Origin: Salipaludibacillus keqinensis
Lineage (GTDB): Bacteria > Bacillota > Bacilli > Bacillales > Salisediminibacteriaceae
DNA length: 64,000 nucleotides
Direction of reading: 5' to 3'
NCBI RefSeq assembly: GCF_003226325.1
Contig: NZ_PDOD01000001.1
Coordinates: 930,001 to 994,000, forward strand
How positions within the stretch are numbered: the stretch's first letter is position 1; every line of letters starts with the position of its first letter. The translations under genes and the position numbers were made by a program. Positions 1 to 9,178 of this stretch are shown in pieces. The notes under the pieces are model-generated. The model had not been told where the DNA came from. It was given only the letters and a program-made list of their open reading frames with translations, and searched no databases.

Positions 1-2
1 AA

Positions 3-737
3 TTTTTAGCCTTTATATATCCAGGTTTTGAACAATTAGTCTCTCATGCAGCAAGAATGCGGTACCGAACAAGAGGTCAATTTTCCGTTCCATTCGTTAT
101 TAGAACGCCATATGGAGCAGGAATAAGAGGACCTGAATTACACTCAGAAAGTGTTGAATCTTTTTTTGTTCAGACTCCTGGACTTAAGGTGGTAGCTCCC
201 AGTACGCCTCATGATGCAAAAGGGCTCCTCATTTCAGCAATTGAGGATCCAGATCCAGTTATTTTCTTGGAAGATACAAAGCTTTATCGTGCCTTTAAAG
301 AAGAAGTTCCTCAAGAGATGTATAGAATACCCATTGGTAAAGCGAATGTTGTAAAAGAAGGGGAAGATCTTTCAATTATCGCATGGGGAGGCATGGTTAG
401 AGAAGCTATGAAAGCTGCTGATAAGTTGGAAAAATCAAAAGGGTGGAAATGTGAAGTGATTGATTTAAGAAGTATTTCTCCTTTAGATGAGGAGACGATC
501 ATTCATTCCGTAAAAAAGACCGGAAGAGCCATGGTCGTGCACGAAGCTCATAAAACAGGAGGCTTAGGTGGCGAAATCACTGCAATCATAAATGAAAACG
601 CTCTCATTTATTTAAAGGCACCTGTAAAACGTGTAGCAGGGTTTGATATTCCCGTCCCGTCATTCACATTGGAAGATCAGTATTTACCTAACGCGTTACG
701 TATAGAGCAAGGAATTAACGAAACAATAACTTTCTAA
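3..737 (+). CDS. 2-oxoacid dehydrogenase E1 component, beta subunit (5' partial)
   Basis: This is the beta subunit of the thiamine-diphosphate E1 enzyme of a 2-oxoacid dehydrogenase complex, which decarboxylates a 2-oxoacid and passes the acyl group to E2. The reading frame is open from base 3, upstream of the first Met at 57, so the N-terminus and probably an E1 alpha gene lie outside the window. Family signs are RTPYGAGIRGPELHSES, the central VVAPSTPHDAKGLL segment and the C-terminal transketolase-like domain with VIDLRSISPLDEETI and VHEAHKTGGLG. E2 starts 19 bases later. Substrate cannot be read from sequence; co-location with phenylalanine dehydrogenase suggests phenylpyruvate or branched-chain oxoacids. 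The fold assignment is secure and the specificity open. Confidence 0.93.
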   Translation, partial: FLAFIYPGFEQLVSHAARMRYRTRGQFSVPFVIRTPYGAGIRGPELHSESVESFFVQTPGLKVVAPSTPHDAKGLLISAIEDPDPVIFLEDTKLYRAFKEEVPQEMYRIPIGKANVVKEGEDLSIIAWGGMVREAMKAADKLEKSKGWKCEVIDLRSISPLDEETIIHSVKKTGRAMVVHEAHKTGGLGGEITAIINENALIYLKAPVKRVAGFDIPVPSFTLEDQYLPNALRIEQGINETITF

Positions 738-756
738 GTATAAAGGAGAAAGATAT

Positions 757-2037
757 ATGATAGATTTTAAATTGCCCGATGTGGGAGAAGGAATGCATGA
801 AGGTGAAATTTTGAAATGGTTTGTAAAAGAAGGAGACGTGGTCAAGCAAGATGAACCAGTATTGGAGGTTCAGACAGATAAAGTGAATGCTGAACTGACT
901 TCCCCAGTTAGTGGACAAATAAAGAAAATACTTTATTTAGAAGGTGAAGTAGCGGAAGTTGGTTCCACCTTATTTAAAATTGAGGACGGATCAACATCTT
1001 CGGAAGCAGCATCGAGAAGTTCTGATGAGAATGAAACCATCTCTAGGCAAGAGACTGGAGATCGGGGCCAATCATCTATAAATAGGGGATCGTCTGGCAA
1101 AATAAAAGGGTTAGCCACTCCATATGTAAGACAGTTAGCTAGAGAGATGAACATAAGAATTGACGATTTGCAAGGTACAGGTCCCGCAGGAAGAATTTTA
1201 GAAAGCGATCTGCAAAGTTATTCTAAAGAATCGCCTTCTGATCATCATACTGAAAAGAAAGAAAAAGAAGAATCACATGAACCTAAGCCAAAGAATCGAT
1301 CTACTCCTGAGACAAGTGAAAATAGCGAGTTGAATAGAGAAAAAAGAATCCCTTTTAATGGCATTCGCAAAAAAATAGCCGATCATATGAAAAAATCTGT
1401 GCAAATCATTCCACATGTCACCCATGTAGAAGAAATTGAAATGGATGAAATGATAATGATAAAAGATGAACTCAAATATTACTATCAGAACCAAAATATC
1501 AAAGTGACGTTATTACCTTTCTTTATTAAAGCTGTTGTAACCGCTTTAAAAGACTTTGAAACATTCAATGCATCGATTGATGATGAGACGAATGAGATCA
1601 TTCTTAAAGAGTATTACCATATTGGGTTAGCAACGGATACAAAGGAAGGATTGATCGTACCAGTTATTAAAGATGCCGATAAAAAGAGTCTAGTAGACAT
1701 TGCAAAAGAGATAACCAATCTTTCACACAAAGCAAAAAATGGTGAGTTGAAATTAGAAGAGATCAAAGGAAGTACTTTTACCATTAGTAATGTTGGTCCA
1801 TTAGGAAGCCTACAAGCGACGCCTATTATCAATCATCCAGAGGTCGGTATTTTAGCGATGCATAAAATGAAGCAGCAAAATGTTGTAAGGAATAATGAAA
1901 GTGTGATCAGACAAATGTTGAATGTCTCATTATCATTTGATCACCGTCTGAATGATGGAGCAACAGCTGTACGCTTTACTAATAAAATGAAAGAATTAAT
2001 AGAAAATCCTAAGTTATTATTTATGGAGATGAAGTAA
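757..2037 (+). CDS. 2-oxoacid dehydrogenase E2, dihydrolipoyl acyltransferase
   Basis: This is the acyltransferase core of the complex, moving the acyl group from lipoate to CoA. At 426 aa it has the normal E2 layout: a single N-terminal lipoyl domain (residues about 2-76, lipoyl Lys in QTDKVNAE), an acidic Ser/Glu-rich linker, a peripheral subunit-binding domain (about 118-155, ATPYVRQLAREMNI...GTGPAGRIL), a second charged linker, and the catalytic domain from about 195. The active-site motif near the C-terminus reads DHRLNDGA, where DHRxxDG is usual. An AAAGGAGAA ribosome site precedes the ATG. It lies between E1 beta and E3 in one operon. A branched-chain or phenylpyruvate specificity is inferred from context only. 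Confidence 0.93.
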   Translation: MIDFKLPDVGEGMHEGEILKWFVKEGDVVKQDEPVLEVQTDKVNAELTSPVSGQIKKILYLEGEVAEVGSTLFKIEDGSTSSEAASRSSDENETISRQETGDRGQSSINRGSSGKIKGLATPYVRQLAREMNIRIDDLQGTGPAGRILESDLQSYSKESPSDHHTEKKEKEESHEPKPKNRSTPETSENSELNREKRIPFNGIRKKIADHMKKSVQIIPHVTHVEEIEMDEMIMIKDELKYYYQNQNIKVTLLPFFIKAVVTALKDFETFNASIDDETNEIILKEYYHIGLATDTKEGLIVPVIKDADKKSLVDIAKEITNLSHKAKNGELKLEEIKGSTFTISNVGPLGSLQATPIINHPEVGILAMHKMKQQNVVRNNESVIRQMLNVSLSFDHRLNDGATAVRFTNKMKELIENPKLLFMEMK

Positions 2038-3462
2038 ATGGTTGTAGGAGAAGTAGCAGTGGAAGTAGATGTTGTCATCATTGGTGGTGGTCCTGGCGGT
2101 TACTCTGCAGCAATAAGACTGGGGCAACTAGGTAAAACGGTCGTGCTTATTGAGAAAGATAAATTAGGTGGCGTATGTCTAAATAGAGGGTGCATCCCAT
2201 CTAAAGCGCTCATACACACAGCTGAGAAAGTAGATGAACTCCATTCATTACAAGATATGGGAGTAGATATGTCAGGCGAACGGCCAAAGACTGATCTTAA
2301 AGTATGGCAAGAATGGAAAGAAAGCATTACATCTAAATTAAGCAAAGGGGTCCATCAATTATGTGACCAACACAAAGGGATTACAATTGTAAAAGGTGAG
2401 GCGAATTTTCTTTCAAATAACCGCATTGGTGTAGAAACTGGCGGAGACTTTGAAATTTATAAATTTGAGAACGCGATTATTGCAACAGGATCTAGACCGA
2501 TTGTGCCAAGTTTTGTTGGAAATCCTCATCCGAATATTTTAGATTCTACTTCAATATTAGCGTTAGAAGATTTACCTTCTTCACTCACAATTGTTGGAGG
2601 TGGATACATTGGAGTAGAAATTGGGATGGCCCTTGCTAAACTAGGGACGGTAGTCACAATAATAGAACTGTCTGATAGCATTTTACCTGCAACAGCCAAA
2701 ACACTTAGTAAAGAAGTGATGATGAGAGCCAAGAAAATAGGTATGAATATCGTCACTTCAGCAGAGGTATCGAAGCTAACAGTATCAAATGATGAAGTCG
2801 AATTAAATGTAAGTACTAAAGACGGAGAACAAAAAATTCAAAGTAGGAAAGTATTAATTACAGTGGGAAGAAAACCTAATACGGAAGATCTAGGGTTAAA
2901 CCAGCTAGGCATCATCGTTGAGGATAGCGGTCATATAGAGGTAGATGAACACTGTCGCACAAGACAAGATAATATATTTGCTATTGGCGACGTGACGGCA
3001 GGTCCAGCTTTAGCACATAAAGCATCTAAAGAAGGAAAGATTGCCGCAGAAGTTATAAGTGGATTACCAAGTGCAATGGATACTTCTCTGATCCCTTATG
3101 TTATTTTTACGGATCCACAAATTGCAGGGGTAGGTATGACCGAAGAAGAGGCAAAACAAAAAGGTTATCAAATTAAAAAAGGAAAATTTCCGTTCAGTGC
3201 AAATGGCTTAGCATTGATTTCCAAGAAGCCAGCGGGTTTTGCAGAAGTGATTGTAGATGCAGATACGCATGTTTTATTAGGATTTCATGTCGTAGGTAGT
3301 GACGCTTCCAATTTAATAAGTGAAGGGACTCTTGCGTTAGAATTAGGAGCTCGCGTCGAAGATTTAGCTTTAACGATCCATCCCCATCCTACATTAACAG
3401 AAGCTTGGTTAGAAGCAGCAGAAGCGGCTTTAGGCCATGCCATCCACTCAGTTAATCGATAG
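2038..3462 (+). CDS. lpdA: dihydrolipoyl dehydrogenase (E3)
   Basis: This is the FAD-dependent enzyme that reoxidises the dihydrolipoyl group of E2 with NAD+. At 474 aa it is of standard length. Visible motifs are the N-terminal FAD dinucleotide fold VVIIGGGPGGYSAA, the redox-active disulphide GGVCLNRGCIPSKAL, the NAD fold TIVGGGYIGVEIG, the second FAD motif FAIGDVTAG and the C-terminal interface motif IHPHPTLTEAW with the catalytic His. Its ATG follows the E2 stop directly, with the GGAG of the ribosome site inside the end of E2, so the two are probably translationally coupled. The symbol is a family name; the copy belongs to this complex. Confidence 0.95.
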   Translation: MVVGEVAVEVDVVIIGGGPGGYSAAIRLGQLGKTVVLIEKDKLGGVCLNRGCIPSKALIHTAEKVDELHSLQDMGVDMSGERPKTDLKVWQEWKESITSKLSKGVHQLCDQHKGITIVKGEANFLSNNRIGVETGGDFEIYKFENAIIATGSRPIVPSFVGNPHPNILDSTSILALEDLPSSLTIVGGGYIGVEIGMALAKLGTVVTIIELSDSILPATAKTLSKEVMMRAKKIGMNIVTSAEVSKLTVSNDEVELNVSTKDGEQKIQSRKVLITVGRKPNTEDLGLNQLGIIVEDSGHIEVDEHCRTRQDNIFAIGDVTAGPALAHKASKEGKIAAEVISGLPSAMDTSLIPYVIFTDPQIAGVGMTEEEAKQKGYQIKKGKFPFSANGLALISKKPAGFAEVIVDADTHVLLGFHVVGSDASNLISEGTLALELGARVEDLALTIHPHPTLTEAWLEAAEAALGHAIHSVNR

Positions 3463-3559
3463 GCGTAGTTCATAATTGGTTGCATTATTTATGTAGTTAT
3501 TTAATGAGAGGATGACTAGCGTTAGCGTTGAAATAGTAACTAGAGAAGGGGATTTATAA

Positions 3560-4699
3560 ATGGATAGATTACGTGAAAAATCATCTTTAACAAAGAGTAT
3601 ATTTCAAGACATGTCAGACCATGAGCAAGTCATATTTTGTAACGAACCAAGTTCTGGTCTGCAAGCCATCATCGCTATTCATGATACGACTCTAGGCCCT
3701 GCTCTTGGGGGATGTCGGATGTATCCTTATGAATCTACAGAAGAAGCTCTTAAGGATGTTCTCCGACTATCAAAAGGGATGACTCAAAAATGTGCAGCGG
3801 CTGATGTTGATTTCGGCGGAGGGAAAGCGGTTATTATTGGAGATCCTAATAAGGATAAGTCTTCAAACATGTTCCGTGCTTTTGGTCAATTTGTTGAGTC
3901 CCTAAATGGTCGTTTTTACACGGGTACAGATATGGGTACAACGATGTTAGATTTTGTTCATTCCCTTAAGGAAACGAGTTTCCTAGTTGGGGTTCCTAAG
4001 GAATATGGGGGAAGTGGTGACTCGTCGGTTCCTACTTCTCAAGGGGTTTTGAATAGCTTAAAAGCCATAAATTATTTTATTTATGGGGATGAAGCTTTCA
4101 GTGCAAGGAAGTATGCTGTACAGGGACTTGGTAAGGTAGGATTCAAAGTCGCTCTCCAATTATTGGAGGAAGGGAGTGAACTTTATGTTTCTGAATTACA
4201 ATCCTCCACGATTGATCGTCTAAAAAAATTAGCTGAAAACTTAGAAGGGACAATCACAGCAGTAGAAGGTGATGAGATCTTTCTTACTGATGCAGATGTT
4301 TTTGTACCGTGTGCACAAGGAGGTATTCTTAATTTTGACACTATATCTAAGCTGAAAGTGAAGGCTATTGCTGGAGCAGCCAACAACCAGTTAGAGGATG
4401 ATGTGCATGGTAAAATGCTTCATGAAAAAGGGATCTGGTACGCCCCTGACTATATTGTTAACGCGGGAGGATTAATTCAAGTAGCTGATGAATTGTATGG
4501 AAGTAATGCTGAACGAGTGATAACGAAGACAAATGCTATCTATGAATCGATTCTTGAAATTTTTCAAATAGCAAATCTCGATAATATAACAACAACGCAA
4601 GCGGCAGACCGAATGTGTGAGGAGCGTATTAAGGATCGATCTCAGCAAAATAATTTTTTCTCACCTCGAACGAGGCCTAAATGGAAAATTCAGCAATAA
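3560..4699 (+). CDS. pdh: phenylalanine dehydrogenase
   Basis: This NAD-dependent amino acid dehydrogenase converts L-Phe to phenylpyruvate and ammonium. The 379-aa protein has the Glu/Leu/Phe dehydrogenase fold, with substrate Lys77 (TQKC), catalytic Lys89 (DFGGGKA) and Asp124 (YTGTDMGT), spaced 12 and 35 apart as in leucine dehydrogenase. The NAD fold is [16 protein letters not shown]-like N-terminal wording, LGGCRM and [12 protein letters not shown] fit phenylalanine rather than leucine dehydrogenases, which I recall as having NGRYITAEDVGT there. It follows the oxoacid dehydrogenase by 97 bases, so its product could feed that complex and then the phenylacetate pathway. Leucine or valine dehydrogenase is the less likely alternative. 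Confidence 0.87.
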   Translation: MDRLREKSSLTKSIFQDMSDHEQVIFCNEPSSGLQAIIAIHDTTLGPALGGCRMYPYESTEEALKDVLRLSKGMTQKCAAADVDFGGGKAVIIGDPNKDKSSNMFRAFGQFVESLNGRFYTGTDMGTTMLDFVHSLKETSFLVGVPKEYGGSGDSSVPTSQGVLNSLKAINYFIYGDEAFSARKYAVQGLGKVGFKVALQLLEEGSELYVSELQSSTIDRLKKLAENLEGTITAVEGDEIFLTDADVFVPCAQGGILNFDTISKLKVKAIAGAANNQLEDDVHGKMLHEKGIWYAPDYIVNAGGLIQVADELYGSNAERVITKTNAIYESILEIFQIANLDNITTTQAADRMCEERIKDRSQQNNFFSPRTRPKWKIQQ

Positions 4700-4729
4700 A
4701 AACGAGCGATTAAATAGGAGGTGTCGAAC

Positions 4730-5137
4730 GTGCTGAATGATCTGAAGAATCACTTCGAGAAAGATTCATATGCTAAGTGGTTAGGAATCTCAATAGAGGA
4801 ATTAGACTATGGATATGCGAAAGTAACAATGAACATAAAGGATGATATGGTTAACTTCCATGGAGCGGCCAATGGAGGAGCGATCTTTTCACTAGCCGAT
4901 GTAGCTTTTGCATGCGCAAGTAACTCTTATGGGCAAACGGCTGTCGGAATCAATGTGACGATATATTACTTAAAAGCGGGAGCAGTAGGTGATAGATTAA
5001 CAGCGATAGCGAAAGAAGATTTCAAGTCTAATAAAGTGGGGTCCTATCGAATGGAAATTTATAACGAAAACAATGACTTAATCGCTTTAGCTGAAGGAAT
5101 GGTCTTTAGGAAACGAGATGATTTTCTGAATACTTAA
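4730..5137 (+). CDS. paaI: PaaI-type hotdog acyl-CoA thioesterase
   Basis: This is a single hotdog-fold protein of 135 aa. PaaI enzymes hydrolyse phenylacetyl-CoA or hydroxyphenylacetyl-CoA and rescue CoA trapped in dead-end intermediates. The family core is visible as FHGAANGGAIFSLADVAFACASN, where the Asp of the helix is the usual catalytic acid, followed by the typical INVTIYYLKAG strand. I place the start at GTG 4730, because AGGAGGTG at 4716-4723 sits 6 bases before it; the in-frame GTG at 4721 overlaps that ribosome site. The gene is 30 bases after phenylalanine dehydrogenase and fits a CoA-sparing role in this catabolic unit. Confidence 0.85.
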   Translation: MLNDLKNHFEKDSYAKWLGISIEELDYGYAKVTMNIKDDMVNFHGAANGGAIFSLADVAFACASNSYGQTAVGINVTIYYLKAGAVGDRLTAIAKEDFKSNKVGSYRMEIYNENNDLIALAEGMVFRKRDDFLNT

Positions 5138-5189
5138 AATTTAGAAGAGGATTCTTTTATTTTCTTATTTTACATTGGGGGTGTTTTTA

Positions 5190-5615
5190 GTGGGAGAAAG
5201 GAATAATGTGGTCAACTTAATGGATGTGGTCTCACAACAAATAGAACCACCTAATTGTGATAAGACTCTCAACATTCAAATTAAGACAGCTAGTGACGGG
5301 AAAGCCGTTGCTAGCTGGGAAACAGATGATAGATTTATAAACGGATTAGGGATCGTAATGGGCGGTTTCGTTTCGTCTGCTGCAGATATTACGATGGCTT
5401 ATGCGGTTTCATCTTTATTAAATGAAGATCAATCTTTTGGTTCAATTAATTTAAGCACAACATTTCACCGACCCGTAGTAGTAGGGAAAGTAGACATTGA
5501 TGCCAGAGTGGAAAGGATAGGAAAAACGATTGCGTATGTTGTTGCCGATCTCATGCAAAATGATAAAAAGGTAGCAAGTGTCACTTCCTCGGTAATAATA
5601 CTAACAGCAAAATAG
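5190..5615 (+). CDS. second hotdog thioesterase of the PaaI/YigI type
   Basis: This small hotdog protein of about 141 aa is distinct in sequence from its upstream neighbour. The hotdog helix region reads NGLGIVMGGFVSSAADITMAYAV, with the catalytic-type Asp after SSAA, then SFGSINLSTTFHRPVVVG, as in acyl-CoA thioesterases. GGGGGTG at 5177-5183 lies six bases before GTG 5190, which I take as the start; the in-frame TTG at 5175 would leave no room for that site. Two different thioesterases in one operon may process different acyl-CoAs. It is the last gene of the left unit, followed by a strong terminator. Confidence 0.77.
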   Translation: MGERNNVVNLMDVVSQQIEPPNCDKTLNIQIKTASDGKAVASWETDDRFINGLGIVMGGFVSSAADITMAYAVSSLLNEDQSFGSINLSTTFHRPVVVGKVDIDARVERIGKTIAYVVADLMQNDKKVASVTSSVIILTAK

Positions 5616-5687
5616 AGCTCTTTAGTCTCGCTGATCTTTGAGACGCTCACTATTTCTCAGCGCCGAAGTAGCAAGTAGATTTCTTTA

Positions 5688-5730
5688 AAAAAAGAGTCTG
5701 GGCCTAAATTGGGCTCAGACTCTTTTAACG
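5688..5730. terminator. bidirectional rho-independent terminator
   Basis: A GC-containing stem (AAAAGAGTCTGGGCC paired with GGGCTCAGACTCTTTT) is flanked by an A-run on the left and a T-run on the right. It lies between the convergent thioesterase and M14 carboxypeptidase genes and would stop both. Confidence 0.88.
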
Positions 5731-5784
5731 TACTTCAGTAGGTTTGTAGCTTTTTTAAAAATGATCCTCTATAAGCTTTCGTGG

Positions 5785-6897
5785 TTAATAACCGACAGGT
5801 ACAATTCCTGAATGATCAGTAAAATAGCCGATAATTTCAGGATGGGGGATTTCATCCCAACGTTCAGGATCAGCGTCATAGACTTCTTCAGTCGCTAATC
5901 CATGTAACAGCTCTTGAATACCTAGTGTATTCTGACGAATGTTATGACCACGACCACGCTGTCCTAAGTTACCTTCTCTAGTATTACCAGAAGTTTCAAA
6001 GAAGATGGCAGGGTGACTATGATTATCTTCATTTAATCCTTCATAGTTAAGACCGAGCATCATGGCAGATACAACACCGCCGCGGATATCAATTTCTAAG
6101 TTACCACCAACAGTATAACGGTCAATGTTCGTAAATCCATAACCTTTTAAAGCGTCATATACATGGACCTGCATTTGACGAGTAATATCCTCGTATAGAC
6201 CATCTTCAAGGTATGGAAGAGTTGGTCCACCAGGTGCTAAGGAAATTCCCAATGACATCGTTATGGCTTGACCGGTTTCTGAATCTGTTTTTAAACCTTG
6301 ATGGTGAATGTCCAAACCATAATCAGGTTGGATATCTGCCCAGAAGCTGTACCATGCTTTAGACTCTACTGCTTCAAATGCTCCTTCAGCCCAGTCCCGG
6401 TTTAAGTCAACTCTTTTTTCACTACCATCCTGTAACACTGTTTGGCGAATATTCATTTCACTTCCATCAGGATTATACATTGGAGCAAAATAGAGGGTTA
6501 GTTCATCTAATACTTCACGGTATTGTGCAGACTGGTTACTAGTATACATTTGAAGAAGCTGAATAGTTGCTTCCGTTCCGTAAGGTTCATCACCGTGTAT
6601 TCTGCTTTGAACCCATACTTTTTTAGGACCGTTTCCTATTTTAGCTACGTACAGATCACGCCCTTGTTCACTTTGATTGTATTCATAGCCTTTATCAGCT
6701 AGAGTGAAAACTTCTAGCTTACCTTTACTCCTCTTTTCAAGGGATTCTAATTCTTTTATCATCCCATCATACGTTTGAATACTTGATAGATTCGTTTCCC
6801 CTTTAGTAGATGGATGATTTTGTACCGCAAAAGCAGAAGATGCAAAAACAGAAAGCAACATAAAGAGACTCAATAGTGAAATAACCGTCTTTCTCAT
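5785..6897 (-). CDS. secreted M14-family zinc carboxypeptidase
   Basis: This exported metallocarboxypeptidase of 370 aa would release C-terminal amino acids from peptides outside the cell. A Sec signal peptide covers residues 1-24 (MRKTVISLLSLFMLLSVFAS, cleavage after AFA). The zinc motif is H101-G-D-E104 with the third ligand in GLDIHHQG, and the catalytic Glu lies in FFETSGNTR, all as in M14. The start is ATG 6897, with GAGGAGGG eight bases upstream. It is monocistronic, convergent with the thioesterase operon. It may supply amino acids, including aromatic ones, to the adjacent importer and Phe pathway, but that is inference. Confidence 0.88.
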   Translation of the reverse strand: MRKTVISLLSLFMLLSVFASSAFAVQNHPSTKGETNLSSIQTYDGMIKELESLEKRSKGKLEVFTLADKGYEYNQSEQGRDLYVAKIGNGPKKVWVQSRIHGDEPYGTEATIQLLQMYTSNQSAQYREVLDELTLYFAPMYNPDGSEMNIRQTVLQDGSEKRVDLNRDWAEGAFEAVESKAWYSFWADIQPDYGLDIHHQGLKTDSETGQAITMSLGISLAPGGPTLPYLEDGLYEDITRQMQVHVYDALKGYGFTNIDRYTVGGNLEIDIRGGVVSAMMLGLNYEGLNEDNHSHPAIFFETSGNTREGNLGQRGRGHNIRQNTLGIQELLHGLATEEVYDADPERWDEIPHPEIIGYFTDHSGIVPVGY

Positions 6898-7102
6898 AGA
6901 ATATACCCTCCTCATAGAATTGTATTTCAAAACCCGAAGCAAGCGACCATTGTACCTCCTTTGAGTTCGGGTAAAAAAATTGTAAGTAAAAGTGAACAAC
7001 AAGGATCACACGGCATTTTCAGAGGGAAGGTGGAAAGTCATTATCTTACAAATGGAATCCTTTGTTGTTTGACGGACATCTATTCAATAGTAAAACGGAC
7101 TT

Positions 7103-7897
7103 TTACCCTAAAACAGTTTTGTCGTCGGTCATTTTTTCTCCACGAATCCGTTGGAATTCGTGTAGTAGTTTTTCGATCGTTAAATTTTGTTTGTCTTCAC
7201 CGGCGATGTCCAAAATGATTTGTCCCTTATCCATCATAATCAGGCGGCTGCCAAGATCGAGTGCTTGCTGCATGTTATGGGTGACCATGAGTGTCGTCAG
7301 GTTGAATTTTTTTACAATGTCAGCGGTTAATGTTGTAATAAGCTCCGCTCTTGAAGGGTCAAGTGCTGCCGTATGCTCATCGAGTAATAACAATTTAGGT
7401 TCTGTAAATGTCGCCATTAATAACGAAAGAGCTTGACGTTCGCCACCAGATAATAGACCGACTTTGGCTGAAAGACGATCTTCAAGCCCCAGGTTTAACG
7501 TCTCTAAGTATTCACGAAACATGACTCTTCGTTTTTTTGTCACGCCGATTTTAAAGGTTCGTTGTTTATTTCTGGCATAAGCCATTGCCAAATTTTCTTC
7601 GATCGTCATCGATGGCGCTGTACCAGCATTAGGATCCTGAAAAACACGTCCAATCATTTTTGATCTTTTATACTCAGGAAGATAGGTCACCGTTTTATCG
7701 TCAATGATGACATCCCCAACGTCAGGAAGTAAACTGCCTGATACGACATTCATCATCGTTGATTTGCCAGCACCATTACTACCAATGATTGTTAAAAACT
7801 CACCATGTGCTAAGGAAAGATTAATATTTACTAAGGCATTTTTTTCATCGAGAGTTCCTTCATTAAACGTGAGGTTTATTTGATTAAGATGTAACAT
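7103..7897 (-). CDS. ABC transporter ATPase (TrpXYZ-like amino-acid importer)
   Basis: This is the nucleotide-binding subunit of an importer. Of its 264 aa, the Walker A is GSNGAGKST, the ABC signature LLSGGERQALS, Walker B LLLLDEHTA and the switch His VTHNMQQ. The Asp-Glu-His order of Walker B and the lipoprotein and permease partners match the family I know as tryptophan-type (TrpZ) or uncharacterised COG1101 transporters. ATG 7897 is preferred, since GGAGGGAA lies just upstream; it overlaps the end of the permease gene by 14 bases, suggesting translational coupling. The substrate is unproven; an aromatic amino acid would fit the surrounding catabolic genes. Confidence 0.88.
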   Translation of the reverse strand: MLHLNQINLTFNEGTLDEKNALVNINLSLAHGEFLTIIGSNGAGKSTMMNVVSGSLLPDVGDVIIDDKTVTYLPEYKRSKMIGRVFQDPNAGTAPSMTIEENLAMAYARNKQRTFKIGVTKKRRVMFREYLETLNLGLEDRLSAKVGLLSGGERQALSLLMATFTEPKLLLLDEHTAALDPSRAELITTLTADIVKKFNLTTLMVTHNMQQALDLGSRLIMMDKGQIILDIAGEDKQNLTIEKLLHEFQRIRGEKMTDDKTVLG

Positions 7898-8903
7898 TAC
7901 TATTCCCTCCATGAGTAGGCGTTTGTATCTTTGATAAGGCCACTCTTTTTTTCTTTCGTCTTAGCTTTTCTTTTCGTGCATCAAGGATCTGTGGAGTAAC
8001 GAGAGCAGCGATAACAATGATAGCCGTTATGAGTTTCATATCTCCCGTGTCTAAAAAGTCTACGCGAAGAGCTAACGTTACAACGATTCGGTAAACAATT
8101 GCTCCACCAATCACGGCAAGAGTGACTCTTGCAATGGTTTTCGTTCCGAACAGGGCTTCACCGATGATGACTGAGGCAAGACCAATAATAATCATTCCAA
8201 TCCCCATACCGACATCAGCAAATCCACCTAATTGCGCAACCAATCCACCTGAAAATGCAACAAGAGCATTTGATAAACCAAGACCCAAGATGTAGAGCCC
8301 GTCTGTGTTTGCAGAAAAGCTTCGGATCATTTTTTTGTTATCGCCAGTTGCCCTGACCGCTAGCCCTAACTCTGTTTTTAGAAAATAATCGGTCAATCCT
8401 TTGACAATGATGACAATGATTAGTCCGATAAAGAGAATCCCCCAGGTGCGAGGAAAGAACTCCATCCCAAGCGATGCAAGGATTCCATTTAAGAAATTGT
8501 CTATCCCAATGCCTTCCCAAAATGAACGGACTTGGGTAAACAAGGTCGTTTCGTTTAATAAGGGAAGATTCGATCGCCCCATGATTCGGAGGTTAATCGA
8601 ATACAAGGCAATCATCATTAAAATCCCTGAAAGTAAAGGGTTCACTTTTCCCTTCGTATGTAAAATCCCAGTCACACATCCTGCGGCAAATCCAGCGAGA
8701 ATCGCTACTAACGTGGCAACGATCGGTGGATATCCTGAAATGATCATCAAAGCGGCCACTGCTGCTCCTGTGACAAAACTTCCGTCAACCGTTAAGTCAG
8801 GAAAATCCAGCACACGAAAGGATAGGTAAACCCCAAGTGCCATTAACGCATAGATAATCCCAGATTCAACGGCTCCAAATGTTGATATAAACATCCTATT
8901 CAC
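7884..8903 (-). CDS. ABC transporter permease (TrpXYZ-like)
   Basis: This polytopic membrane subunit of 339 aa has about eight to ten hydrophobic segments. The opening GAVESGIIYALMALGVYLSFRVLDFPDLTVDGSF is characteristic of the permease of the TrpXYZ-like branch of the branched-chain amino acid permease superfamily, and the C-terminus is basic and cytoplasmic. The frame begins at GTG 8903; ATG 8894 is an alternative start, and both sit behind GGAAAGG. The gene overlaps the downstream ATPase and is separated from the binding protein by about 275 bases that include a hairpin. Confidence 0.87.
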   Translation of the reverse strand: MNRMFISTFGAVESGIIYALMALGVYLSFRVLDFPDLTVDGSFVTGAAVAALMIISGYPPIVATLVAILAGFAAGCVTGILHTKGKVNPLLSGILMMIALYSINLRIMGRSNLPLLNETTLFTQVRSFWEGIGIDNFLNGILASLGMEFFPRTWGILFIGLIIVIIVKGLTDYFLKTELGLAVRATGDNKKMIRSFSANTDGLYILGLGLSNALVAFSGGLVAQLGGFADVGMGIGMIIIGLASVIIGEALFGTKTIARVTLAVIGGAIVYRIVVTLALRVDFLDTGDMKLITAIIVIAALVTPQILDARKEKLRRKKKRVALSKIQTPTHGGNSNVTS

Positions 8904-9059
8904 TGCCTTTCCAATATGAAAAATATGATATTTAGACTTTGTTAAAGTTGAATTGACTCATAGGCAATCGATTGAATTGAAAGTTGATCGAGCCAGAGGA
9001 TGGAGGTGATTCACTCACTCATCTCTATTGAAACTAACAGAGTATATATGTAAGAGGAG

Positions 9060-9085
9060 GCACGTGCAGTAACGTGTGCACGTGC
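9060..9085. promoter_or_regulatory. intercistronic hairpin between binding protein and permease
   Basis: GCACGTGC at 9060-9067 is repeated at 9078-9085. The octamer is self-complementary, so the two copies can pair as an 8-bp stem with a 10-base loop. It has no T-run, so it is less a terminator than a processing or stability element that could raise binding-protein expression over the membrane subunits. Function is inferred. Confidence 0.5.
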
Positions 9086-9178
9086 ACTGATTAAATAAAG
9101 GATTCCTTTTTGAAACGTAAGCTAGTTTTCTGTTACGTTAAAGTCCATTCCTACCAGGAATACGACCATACGCCCACT

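Noticed and set aside
3560-4699. Leucine dehydrogenase as the identity of the amino acid dehydrogenase
   Set aside because: The [12 protein letters not shown] segment and N-terminal wording match phenylalanine dehydrogenases better, and the context is phenyl compound catabolism; leucine dehydrogenase remains only a fallback.
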